Assembly (NCBI GenBank): GCA_021779695.1 | Contig: JAJYAE010000039.1 | Span: forward strand, 1-20,765 | Reading direction: 5' to 3' | DNA: 20,765 bases | From: Acidobacteriota bacterium | Lineage (GTDB): Bacteria; Acidobacteriota; Terriglobia; Terriglobales; Acidobacteriaceae | Part shown: piece after piece, positions 1 through 7,639 of the stretch | Numbering within the stretch: the first letter of the stretch is position 1 | How the letters are laid out: every line of letters begins with the position of its first letter | Translations under genes and position numbers: made by a program | Notes under the pieces: generated by a model | What the model saw: the letters and a program-made list of their open reading frames with translations, nothing else | The model's database searches: none | Told to the model about the DNA's origin: nothing

Positions 1-1281
1 ATGATTGATGACACGCTTCAAGGTGAAACTCTCGCAGACACCGATTATGACGGTCTTAAGGGCTACCAAAGCGCGCTTGAACTCGCATCGCTCGTAAGTC
101 GAGGGTCAAGGAATTTGTCCGACCGGATCATCTTACGCGGCTTGCGCCACCGAAGAGAGGAAGTGCGCCGCGCAAGCGCCGATGTGTTGAAAGAGCGTCT
201 CCGCGCTGGCCAATGGCCTCTGCTCCAGGCTGTAAAGGACGGCTCAAGCCCGCGCCTAAAAGAGACCTTTTACGAATGTGCGACAAATATGGATTTGCCT
301 CTTGCCCCGCCCGGCGGATCGAGGGCTGTCGAGGAAATGCGGAAACTCCAGCTAATTCAGAGAGCCGCAAATCGGGATGCTGCCTCGACGGCGTTTAATG
401 AGCTCAAGAGGATGCGGCCGGGGCGGGACACATCCTTGTTGGGGGAGAATCTTCTGCGATTAAAACAGGTGCAATTGGATATTACGATGAAGATGCTGGA
501 ATCCTGTTCTGGTGCCGAAGGAGAGGCGATTTGCCGTTGCTTTGCCGGAGATCTTTCGGTGCAGGAATTTGAGTTTCTGCTTGAGCTCTATGCGCGCTTT
601 GGCTGCGTTAGAGAGGATGATCCATCCCCGGCAAGCACACCGGAAAAAGCGAATGCACTTTCCCGTGCGATCGCCCGAACAGCCAGGCCCGAGTTCGTTC
701 TACAAATAAGAAGAGCGGTACAGGAAATGCGTTTCACGAGTTCGGCGCGCTGGGTGATTCTTGCACTTTTAAGTCACGGCAGCGTCGAGGATGTGGATAC
801 GGTTCTCCGTCGCATTGCTGAGGCGGACGAGCGCATCGAGTTTGAAAATCACACAGGCCTTGGACAGGCCGTAGCGCGACGAATGATGGCAATCGCGTCC
901 GGAGTGCCTGACTTCCTACTAACAGCGATGTCGAGGCGGGAATTTTGGCATTATCGCGGTCAGGATTCGACCACTAGCGACGACTCTCTTGGTTTGAAGG
1001 CGACGGAGAATCGAGCACTTTACATTCGCATCGCTGCCTATGCAGCTATTGGCGCTGTGGGAACTACAGACCTTGAAGTGCTTTTTCGCCTCGTGGTGCA
1101 TTCGTATGGTCTGATTGCTCGCGCCGCTGTGATTCGCCTTGTTCGTATACTGGGTGCTGATGCGTTCAAACAAATGTTTGAAAGATTGAAGGGTGGCCTA
1201 TCACCGTCGGAAGCCACATCTCTTGCTGAGTCTCTTCGTGACGCTGAGATTGAGCATTATGGCGTGGCAAGTATGTGGTGA
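1..1281 (+). CDS. HEAT-like helical-repeat protein, first gene of a four-gene cluster
   Basis: The frame opens with ATG at the first base of the window, so the true start may lie upstream. As given the protein has 426 residues. It is almost wholly alpha-helical with no catalytic motif that I recognise. Two stretches look like HEAT/armadillo repeats: residues about 40-95 (charged amphipathic helices around RGLRHRREEVRRAS) and about 340-400 (IRIAAYAAIGAVG, then IARAAVIRLVRILG). No signal peptide or membrane segment is seen. The next gene starts 25 bases after the stop, on the same strand, so the two are probably co-transcribed. A scaffold or sensor role is inferred from the fold type and the neighbours only; the family is not named. 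Confidence is high that it is coding and moderate for the repeat fold. Confidence 0.8.
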   Translation: MIDDTLQGETLADTDYDGLKGYQSALELASLVSRGSRNLSDRIILRGLRHRREEVRRASADVLKERLRAGQWPLLQAVKDGSSPRLKETFYECATNMDLPLAPPGGSRAVEEMRKLQLIQRAANRDAASTAFNELKRMRPGRDTSLLGENLLRLKQVQLDITMKMLESCSGAEGEAICRCFAGDLSVQEFEFLLELYARFGCVREDDPSPASTPEKANALSRAIARTARPEFVLQIRRAVQEMRFTSSARWVILALLSHGSVEDVDTVLRRIAEADERIEFENHTGLGQAVARRMMAIASGVPDFLLTAMSRREFWHYRGQDSTTSDDSLGLKATENRALYIRIAAYAAIGAVGTTDLEVLFRLVVHSYGLIARAAVIRLVRILGADAFKQMFERLKGGLSPSEATSLAESLRDAEIEHYGVASMW

Positions 1282-1306
1282 GCGAAAGCGACTTAGGAGA
1301 GCAGGC

Positions 1307-1591
1307 ATGAAGGCGCAAGGAATTGGACTGGCCATTCTCGCGTGCATCACTGGTGTGATAGCGGCGATTTACTGGTATCTGTCAAGCAGGGTTCCGATTG
1401 ATCCGATTTGGCCCCAGGGGGCTTCCGGCCTTGTAGAACCTGGAGAGCGAGAGGACTCGCAGGAAGGATGGATCGCGGGGCTGCTCGAAGCAAGTACACG
1501 CGCGGCTGAACTGAACGCGAAAGCAGCATTGTGGACTGCAGGGTCGGTGTTACTAGCGGCAGCATCGAGCATTGTGTCTATTCTGCCTTAG
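1307..1591 (+). CDS. small two-helix membrane protein
   Basis: A 94-residue protein starting at ATG 1307, six bases after an AGGAGA SD; a longer reading from 1193 would overlap the previous gene and has no SD. Residues about 5-25 (GIGLAILACITGVIAAIYWY) form one membrane helix. An acidic loop follows (GEREDSQEG), then an amphipathic stretch ASTRAAELNAKAALW, and a second hydrophobic helix at about 74-93 ending in SILP at the C terminus. The likely topology is a hairpin in the inner membrane. I do not recognise a family; small membrane proteins of this shape are common partners in defence operons (established pattern), but an anchor or effector role here is inference. It lies between the helical-repeat gene and the zinc-ribbon nuclease gene with gaps of 25 and 32 bases. 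Confidence 0.75.
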   Translation: MKAQGIGLAILACITGVIAAIYWYLSSRVPIDPIWPQGASGLVEPGEREDSQEGWIAGLLEASTRAAELNAKAALWTAGSVLLAAASSIVSILP

Positions 1592-1623
1592 GATTAAAGA
1601 ATGTGAACAATGGAAACGGCCGG

Positions 1624-4128
1624 ATGATCACTCTTTCTGCCTCACTGATGTTGCGCCCAACCCGCATCGGCTTCCTTGTGAAACCCGACGACATGGAATC
1701 TCTTCGCCGGATCTTCCAGATATGCACCTGCCTCTGGGGCGGAGTTTACAACCCGATTATCCCCGTCAGCACGACGTTACCTGACGCCTGGAAAGAGCGG
1801 CATCCGCTTCCTGATCCCGATCCAGTCGAAATCGCAAGAGGCTACATTGATTTTTTTGAGCCTGATGTCTTCGTGGAGGCTCAGGAGGGGTTGGCGAAAG
1901 AGATTGATCTAAAAGTCGGTGATCTTGATTTCGGCCGCCCGCGGCTTTTGCCTCTCGACGCGTTCTTCACAAAGCGCGGCGATTACGATCCGGACATTCC
2001 ACTCGGTACAAATATGTTCCATCTCTATAGGGACCTGTACGAACGAGAGTTCAAGTTCGTTCCTCGACGTGAACGTCGCGTGGCCCTAATGGCGACAGAC
2101 ACAGAGAATGCGCCGTTCGTTGAATGCTTCTTGGGTGGATTTCCGGTTGCGGGACCTCTCGGATCTTTAGCCCAGGCATATCAAGACGCTTTTGATCCGG
2201 CTACTCTCGCGCCAACGGCGGAAAACTGGATCAGGGTTGTAAGAGAAGGCTTTTTGTCTCCCCTGTTGCTCACGCGAGAAGGGCTCAAGACTGAGAACAG
2301 CGGCTGGGACGAGCCGACGATCTTTGTCGCGGACCCCACGAGCCCCTGCGATCTCATCGATCTCTGGAACTTGCGTCTCTTTCATGGCCGAGTGCTTCCG
2401 GTCAATGTTTCATGGCTGAAGGAATCCGGCGATTTCTTAATCGGATTTTTGAAGGCGAATTATCGTCCATTACCCGGAAATCCAAATGGCGTGATGATCC
2501 ACACCACCATTCAGATTGGCCGGTCAATCTCCGAAGAGCGCATGCGGGCCGCAATGCAAGAGGCCAATATTGTTCCGTCCGATCCTTTTCAATGGGCTTA
2601 CAAGCTTTGGTATGACGATATCTGGAGGCCGATACGGGATGATATCGTCTCACGTCCTAAGCGCCGACTGGTTTCGGCTGAATCAACAAATCTGGAGTTG
2701 ACAGTCGCCGAGGAAGACAGCGAAGTCCGCTGCCGGTTCGCGGGCATATCGCCGGATTTCGCCGAGACTTATGGGCATGGAACGGCGCGATGGGTCAATG
2801 TCCTGAAATTCCAGAATTATGCAAGAAATGACACGCTCGCCTTCACTTTGCCGTCGTCTTTCACCGGCGACAGTTCGAGACGCATGCGGCTTGGGGAAGC
2901 AACGCTTATTTCGCGTGAAGGCTTCGTTCTCCCGCAGGAGTATAAGAATCACGGCGAATATTTCTTGGTCTTGGAAGGCCGCGATGCCGTCATTGAATGG
3001 CTAAAACAACAAGGGGTCGAGGCACAGGTCGCCGAACCTGGCCGGATCGCAGATCAAATTCTTGTGTCTCTCGGCGGGTTCTGGGGTATTCGGCTGATCG
3101 CAGATCGCGATACGCTGAAACTACTCGATGAGATGTCGAAGAGCACGACGAAGTACACGGACGGCAAGATTGAAGAGTTTCCGGATCGATCTGTCGAAGT
3201 CAAAAGGTGGAAGGACCTCGTCAGTCGCCGCGCCAACATGCCGTTTACTGGAAGTCTCAGTCTCGACAGTTTCATCAAAGCCAACATCTTGCGCCTCGGC
3301 CTGGTGCTTGAGTGTCCCAACTGCCGCAAGAAGAATTGGTACGGCGTCGACACCTTGAGCGAGAAGGTTAAATGCGAACGATGCCTCAAGGACTATCCCT
3401 TTCCCCAGGGCAGTCTGCACTTCGAACGCACGCCGTGGCATTATCGGGTCGTAGGACCTTTCAGTGTGCCCAACTACGCCGAGGGTGCCTACGCAACTGT
3501 TCTTGCGCTTAATGCGTTCGCGCGGGGCCTGGAAAGTGATCATGCGAACGTCACCTACGCCACAAACCTCCATTACAAAATCGGGGAAGATAAGCCATTC
3601 GAGGTTGACTTCACCCTTTGGTACCAGCGCAGGCGAATCCTCGATCTGGAGGAGGAGCCGGTGCTGGTCTTCGGTGAGGCTAAGAGTTTCGCGATGGAGT
3701 GTTTCCAGCAAGCGGATCTGGTTCGCATGCGGAAGCTGGGCGAGAAATTTCCCGGGGCCTTCCTGGTGTTCGCGACCTTGAAGGATGCTCTTAGTGATGC
3801 GGAAAAGAAGCTCATAGCGGAACTGGCTTTATGGGGCAGGACAAATCTGAAAGATGGCAGGCCGCATTCGCCGGTCATTGTGCTTACAGGTATTGAGCTA
3901 TTCTCGCGATGGGATATTCGCGATGCCTGGAAGGCGTTCGGCGGGCGCCACGCAACATTTATTGAGCCGGCATACGTCAGACTTAACGATCTCTGGGTAT
4001 TCGCGGAAATCACGCAACAGCTCTATCTCGACCTGCCGCATCCCCATGCTCATTTGTTGCCGCGCTTAGTGGCGACTCAACCGCCGATTCGACCTCAGCC
4101 TCCTGAGTTGCCAGGCTCAGGCGCTTAG
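1624..4128 (+). CDS. large protein with zinc ribbon and PD-(D/E)XK-like nuclease motif
   Basis: An 834-residue protein. ATG 1624 is chosen as the conventional start; GTG 1603 (841 aa) sits nine bases after AGGA and is a real alternative. The N-terminal ~450 residues (opening LRPTRIGFLVKPDD, then CLWGGVYNPIIPV) form one or more domains I cannot name. A four-Cys zinc ribbon follows: CPNC at 564-567 and CERC at 584-587. About 75 residues later comes a restriction-endonuclease-fold signature: EVDF at 660-663, then a hydrophobic strand ending GEAK, with E685 and K687, i.e. D-(22)-E-x-K. The C-terminal tail is Pro-rich. A Zn ribbon next to such a nuclease suggests nucleic-acid binding and cleavage; activity is inferred. 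It has the same strand and close spacing as the membrane protein before it and the metalloprotease after it. It is certainly coding; the nuclease call is moderate. Confidence 0.85.
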   Translation: MITLSASLMLRPTRIGFLVKPDDMESLRRIFQICTCLWGGVYNPIIPVSTTLPDAWKERHPLPDPDPVEIARGYIDFFEPDVFVEAQEGLAKEIDLKVGDLDFGRPRLLPLDAFFTKRGDYDPDIPLGTNMFHLYRDLYEREFKFVPRRERRVALMATDTENAPFVECFLGGFPVAGPLGSLAQAYQDAFDPATLAPTAENWIRVVREGFLSPLLLTREGLKTENSGWDEPTIFVADPTSPCDLIDLWNLRLFHGRVLPVNVSWLKESGDFLIGFLKANYRPLPGNPNGVMIHTTIQIGRSISEERMRAAMQEANIVPSDPFQWAYKLWYDDIWRPIRDDIVSRPKRRLVSAESTNLELTVAEEDSEVRCRFAGISPDFAETYGHGTARWVNVLKFQNYARNDTLAFTLPSSFTGDSSRRMRLGEATLISREGFVLPQEYKNHGEYFLVLEGRDAVIEWLKQQGVEAQVAEPGRIADQILVSLGGFWGIRLIADRDTLKLLDEMSKSTTKYTDGKIEEFPDRSVEVKRWKDLVSRRANMPFTGSLSLDSFIKANILRLGLVLECPNCRKKNWYGVDTLSEKVKCERCLKDYPFPQGSLHFERTPWHYRVVGPFSVPNYAEGAYATVLALNAFARGLESDHANVTYATNLHYKIGEDKPFEVDFTLWYQRRRILDLEEEPVLVFGEAKSFAMECFQQADLVRMRKLGEKFPGAFLVFATLKDALSDAEKKLIAELALWGRTNLKDGRPHSPVIVLTGIELFSRWDIRDAWKAFGGRHATFIEPAYVRLNDLWVFAEITQQLYLDLPHPHAHLLPRLVATQPPIRPQPPELPGSGA

Positions 4129-4199
4129 GGAGGTCAAGTCTTGGAGTCCTACAGCCCCAGATTGTCATGATGCGAAGATCGATAAGCGAGAGGTACTCG

Positions 4200-5300
4200 A
4201 TGGAGCCCGTAGAACGGGAGGATGACGAGGAACTCTCCGACGAGGAATTCATGCGGCGCCCATCAACGGCGCCGGATGTAGGCGTAGATCTGCGCGGGTT
4301 CGCGACACGCGAGCAGGCGGAACTTGTCGGGGCGCAGGTTAATGCCTTCGTTCAAATGTCTGGGAGGTTTCTAAATCTCAGGCGCCTGAAGCAAGTCATC
4401 GTGGCCTGGGATTACGATGAGACGCTGGCGGGCCTCAGCCGGGGAGCGCCGGGCGCTAGGCCATTGCGAGCTACGTGCGACGCATTGGGTGTGGGCATCG
4501 CGATGGCGCCTACGGTCCTCGATGATGGTGAAGTGCGCGCAGTCATGGTATTCAACGCGCTTCACATGAGCGTCTTCGCGGAAGCCGAGAGACCTGGACT
4601 CGAGACCCAGCGGAACGAGATGATCTACACCATCATTCACGAGTGCGCGCATGTCCACGATCTCGAAATTAAGGAAAAATGCTTGCCGGGGGTCGTCCTG
4701 AGGCTCCAGCTTGGTCCGCGGGATAGGCTTCTTTTTGGCTTGATCGATCCTTGCTGGGACGAGTACATCGCGTGCCGTCTGAGCGCACCCTTCGCAAAGG
4801 AATCGACCTTGCGAGGTTATGAGGAAGTTTTTTGCAAATCGCTCGATGGCGCGCAGCCAAACGCAGACGCAGCCATTCGGCAATATCGCATGCACAGTGA
4901 TGTCGATCGCCTCCTCGATGAAGCGGCGGGCCGTTATAAAAGGCTCCTGACCTATGGAGCTTATTTGATCGGACATGCGGAAGGTCTTGAGCGCGATCTG
5001 AGCGATGCAGCACCGGAAGCCGTGAACGCGATTGCACGGAACAGTTGGTTCAGACCGTTCTTTGAAAAGCTAGGGACTGAGTTGCGGATGATGAATACGA
5101 ATTACGGAGCTTGGGAGGGAATGGGGGTTTATGAGCCTTTGAAGCAGCTGGGCTATGAGTTGCTGAGGGATCGCGGGATCGAGATCCAAACCCGTCCCAA
5201 TGGAGGTGCCTATATTAGCGTGCCGCTTCGGGACGAAACGATTCCGTCGCTCGCGGAACAAATGGAATTTCGTCTGGCGGGAAAGGGCGAAAGCGCCTGA
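4200..5300 (+). CDS. zinc metalloprotease (HExxH gluzincin-like), last gene of the cluster
   Basis: A 366-residue protein. ATG 4200 is preferred because GAGAGG lies six bases upstream; ATG 4167 or 4170 (377/376 aa) have no SD. The N terminus is very acidic (EREDDEELSDEEF). The catalytic motif is HECAH at 147-151, and a helix with WDEY places E188 37 residues further on as the likely third zinc ligand, the arrangement seen in ImmA/IrrE-like and other gluzincin peptidases. No signal peptide or membrane segment, so probably cytoplasmic. The gene follows the nuclease gene after 71 bases and is the last one in this direction. Known ImmA-type proteases switch on mobile-element or stress responses by cutting a repressor; cutting a partner in this cluster is an attractive but untested idea. 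Substrate and family name are unknown. Confidence 0.85.
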   Translation: MEPVEREDDEELSDEEFMRRPSTAPDVGVDLRGFATREQAELVGAQVNAFVQMSGRFLNLRRLKQVIVAWDYDETLAGLSRGAPGARPLRATCDALGVGIAMAPTVLDDGEVRAVMVFNALHMSVFAEAERPGLETQRNEMIYTIIHECAHVHDLEIKEKCLPGVVLRLQLGPRDRLLFGLIDPCWDEYIACRLSAPFAKESTLRGYEEVFCKSLDGAQPNADAAIRQYRMHSDVDRLLDEAAGRYKRLLTYGAYLIGHAEGLERDLSDAAPEAVNAIARNSWFRPFFEKLGTELRMMNTNYGAWEGMGVYEPLKQLGYELLRDRGIEIQTRPNGGAYISVPLRDETIPSLAEQMEFRLAGKGESA

Positions 5301-5589
5301 CAACGAGAGTCACCGCTTCGATCGATCCCCTGAGGGAATATGTCTATCTGGAGCATAAAGACCTGAATTTGACTGACACGCGACCGACGGGAATTGTGGC
5401 GCGCTACGCGACCGAGCTTGGAGAAATAACCGTAGCCTTTCTGTTGCTCTGCATGCAGCAGCAGCTCCAGCGAGACACGGGGAAATTCGCCGGCTCAGGC
5501 CAAACTGCAGGTCGATCGAGTTCCTCCTGAATGCATCCGCGAGATCGAAGGCGACCAAGGCGATGATTGAATCGAGCTCCCATGCAGGC
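5301..5589. other. intergenic stretch after the metalloprotease, no assignable gene
   Basis: No start codon with an SD was found. On the + strand one frame stays open to TGA 5528-5530 without an ATG until late (it reads REYVYLEHKDLNLTDTRP and then TGIVARYATELGE), and on the - strand another frame is open across 5310-5702. Both read somewhat protein-like, so this may be worn coding sequence, but neither can be called a gene. No intrinsic terminator with a T-tract is visible after the cluster. Confidence 0.4.
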
Positions 5590-5910
5590 TCAGTGACCTT
5601 TTTCAGCCGTATCCTTGGCGGAATTCCGCACGTCACCGAACACCCGCCTTTCGAATGATGCGAGGGCGCGTTCGCTGAACCCAAGGAGCATTGGGACGGC
5701 AATGAAAATCAGGCCTCGCGGCGCCGTGCAAGACGAAAGAGGCGAAGTTGTACAGGTAATGAACATATCGGTAAAGGCCTCGCCAAGTATTGGAATTGGC
5801 AAAATGCCCCATCCAAAGAAGGCGCTGCCAATCAGGCTTGCCGCGATGCCTACGCCGAAAATCACAATCTGAAGCCAGACACGCGGATAATGCCTGAAAG
5901 GGGGAGGCAT
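5590..5910 (-). CDS. possible membrane protein or membrane-protein fragment
   Basis: A 106-residue frame from ATG 5910, closed upstream by TGA. It has a hydrophobic segment at about 12-33 (WLQIVIFGVGIAASLIGSAF), a Gly/Pro-rich linker (WGILPIPILG), a short two-Cys loop, and a second hydrophobic helix (GLIFIAVPMLLGF) followed by SERALASFERRVFG. This pattern resembles the C-terminal part of a multi-helix membrane protein, so it may be the remaining end of a larger gene. No SD precedes ATG 5910, and the ORF start lies back to back with the start of a + strand pseudogene at 5915 whose SD falls within its first codons. It has no obvious partner. Composition is clearly more gene-like than random, but expression is doubtful. 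Confidence 0.4.
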   Translation of the reverse strand: MPPPFRHYPRVWLQIVIFGVGIAASLIGSAFFGWGILPIPILGEAFTDMFITCTTSPLSSCTAPRGLIFIAVPMLLGFSERALASFERRVFGDVRNSAKDTAEKGH

Positions 5911-6004
5911 TTGGATGGAAATTACGGATCACCTGGGGAAGTTGGCGAATTTCTATAGCGGCGAAGCTACGAAATGCATTAAGGGCAAAGCGTACCTTGC
6001 GGCT

Positions 6005-6098
6005 TGCGTGACCTCGGTAATCACCCAAAAGCGGCCCGTTGGCCGGTTTTGAACTGATAATGTATGGCCGGATTTAAGGTGATAACCGAGGTGCGTGA
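6005..6098. repeat. 7-bp target-site duplication around the 80-bp element
   Basis: TGCGTGA occurs at 6005-6011 and again at 6092-6098, directly abutting the two inverted-repeat ends. One copy belongs to the ancestral gene, coding C-V-M across the junction. Confidence 0.7.
6012..6091. mobile_element. 80-bp MITE-like element or collapsed IS ends inserted in the HEPN-like gene
   Basis: The ends are imperfect inverted repeats: CCTCGGTAATCACC (6012-6025) and GGTGATAACCGAGG (6078-6091), 13 of 14 matching. The element is flanked by TGCGTGA at 6005-6011 and 6092-6098, a 7-bp target duplication. Inside, GGCCGG followed by TTT and later TGATAA recurs at 6041 and 6066, 25 bases apart. It has no coding capacity, so it would have been moved in trans or is what remains of an IS after its interior was lost. 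Removing it with one repeat restores the host reading frame. Confidence 0.75.
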
Positions 6099-6526
6099 TG
6101 CAGGGTGCGGCTCTTGAGGCCCACTTGCAGGCAATGTGTTTTCTGTTCTCGACTGAAGTGAAGAAGACCTCGGTCTACCAGAAAAGAGATTTCGAACGAA
6201 AAGGTACAAGGCTCTCGAATTCAAGTATTACGAACTAATCAATATCGCCGACGAGTTGGGCTGGTTCCCACCGAAGAAAATAACGTGGGGGAAAAGGACC
6301 ACGCTCGCGGGCTTTGTTCACGAACTGCGGAAGCTACGAAATTACGTGCATCCAGGTGTGTGGGCCCCGGAGCACCCGGAAACAACGAAATTCTCAAAGG
6401 CCGTTTACAGTGTCGTGTACGAAATCTTCGAGGTTGCGAGTTCCTGGCTGTTGCACCGTATTCATCAAAGCATGCGAGCACGCATGAAGCGTGAAGGGCT
6501 TCTTTAGCCCGCTCGTATCGGCTAGA

Positions 6527-7639
6527 TCAGGCTCGGTAATAAATCTTATCGAGCATGGCGGCCTTCGCGATGCTGGAGTAGGCCGATTTTGCATGAAGCA
6601 AGAAGTCGAGAAAAAGGTCGTCGGGTCGCAATGGAAACAGATCTTCGACGGCGAGCGGAAGCTTCCATTCAGCATGATTCCGCAGCCGGATAGCGACGAA
6701 TATTCGTTCAGCCGCGTGGTTCGGCGCCTGTCCCCAGCCGGTAGCCAGGAAGAAGGCCTTCTGCGCGATTGGTCTCGAACATTGGAGCCATGCCGGTGCG
6801 AGCTCCGCATCATCGAACAGATCGCCCTCAAAGGCGCTCAATGCGTATAGCACCGGCTCGGCGTCTTTGTCGAGGCGGACGGCGGTCGATTGGCCCGTCT
6901 CTTTATCCGTTGTGAATTGGTGAAGCGCGAAAAGCAGAGCTACTCTGATGTCCGAGGTCACGTCGAGCCCAACGCTCGGTAGGCCGTAGTGTTGGGCGGT
7001 TGCGAAAGCCCAGAGCCGGTAGTTGTATGAGCAGAGGAATTGCCGCGCTCCCTCGGCAATTTCCTCGCGGCCGAATGAGCCGATCGAGAGCTGCTTCAGG
7101 ATTCGCTCGGCGATAAAGGCGTCGAGGATCGCTGACCACTGTTCAAACACGGACGCAAATTCAACCTTCAGGCGGGCGCCGGAGGACGGAAGAGACGGCT
7201 CCGTTACATACGGTTCGCCGAACAGCCTCAGCGATTCCTGCTCGGAGCGTTTGATCGGGTGAGCTTTGGTCTGCCCGCGCCACATCAACTTGATACTCTT
7301 GTCCATCGAATATATTCGGGACGAAAACGCCATGAGTTCTTCAAAGCTATTCGCCTCAAGCACAGGAACCCTCCGGAAAGGAACCCGCAAAAATTCCCCA
7401 TTTGCGAGGTGATCGACGGGCGATGGTTTGAAGCGGGACGTGAGTCCATAGACGGCCGAGCCTTCAGGCGGGACGAATGACCACGAGTGGCCGTATTGCT
7501 CATCGACGAAGAAACCGGTGCCGTCCACCATCGTAAGTTTCTCGGGCACCGCAGCGCTCGAAATGCGATCGCCCTGGCCGCGAAGGTTCGAAAAGTGTGG
7601 CGGAAGCGGAATAGTGGGCTGGCTAGGCAATTTCTCCAA
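6527..7639 (-). CDS. FRG domain-containing protein
   Basis: A 370-residue protein. The FRG domain (named for F-R-G conserved residues; function unsettled, common in phage-defence and toxin contexts) is seen from about 95 to 235: SFEELMAFSSRIY, then MWRGQT at 119-124, and AQHYGLPSVGLDVT at 215-228 followed by a helix DIRVALLFAL. The C-terminal third contains FVAIRLRNHAEWKLP and a helical tail. The start at TTG 7639 overlaps the end of the upstream gene by 17 bases, with AAAGG just before it, which suggests translational coupling; ATG 7531 is the next candidate. It is the second gene of a two-gene - strand unit and converges with the pseudogene on the + strand. The FRG call is secure; the start and the biochemical role are not. 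Confidence 0.85.
   Translation of the reverse strand: MEKLPSQPTIPLPPHFSNLRGQGDRISSAAVPEKLTMVDGTGFFVDEQYGHSWSFVPPEGSAVYGLTSRFKPSPVDHLANGEFLRVPFRRVPVLEANSFEELMAFSSRIYSMDKSIKLMWRGQTKAHPIKRSEQESLRLFGEPYVTEPSLPSSGARLKVEFASVFEQWSAILDAFIAERILKQLSIGSFGREEIAEGARQFLCSYNYRLWAFATAQHYGLPSVGLDVTSDIRVALLFALHQFTTDKETGQSTAVRLDKDAEPVLYALSAFEGDLFDDAELAPAWLQCSRPIAQKAFFLATGWGQAPNHAAERIFVAIRLRNHAEWKLPLAVEDLFPLRPDDLFLDFLLHAKSAYSSIAKAAMLDKIYYRA

Larger units (their letters stand above)
5915..6507 (+). pseudogene. disrupted HEPN-like / abortive-infection-type helical protein gene
   Basis: ATG 5915 has a strong SD (GGGGAGG, seven bases upstream). The first part reads MEITDHLGKLANFY...KGKAYLAACV and then runs into an 80-bp insertion (6012-6091) that gives a stop at 6050. 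After the insertion the frame resumes as VMQGAALEAHLQAMCFLF, and removing the insertion with one copy of its target duplication gives AACVMQGAALEAHL in frame. A second lesion, a one-base loss in the A-run near 6198-6202, shifts the frame; the rest reads YKALEFKYYELINIADELGW, FVHELRKLRNYVHPGVW and ends at TAG 6507. The pattern of GAALEA, ADELGW and R(K)LRNYVHP is that of a known group of small helical (HEPN-like, R...N..H) bacterial proteins. Intact length would be about 165-170 aa. It converges with the FRG gene 19 bases away. Clearly non-functional as sequenced. Confidence 0.75.

Noticed and set aside
3121..3711. 196-residue - strand frame
   Set aside because: Lies wholly inside the large zinc-ribbon nuclease gene, antiparallel to it.
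5310..5702. 130-residue - strand frame after the metalloprotease
   Set aside because: No SD, no domain, overlaps the better membrane-type frame and another open frame on the + strand.
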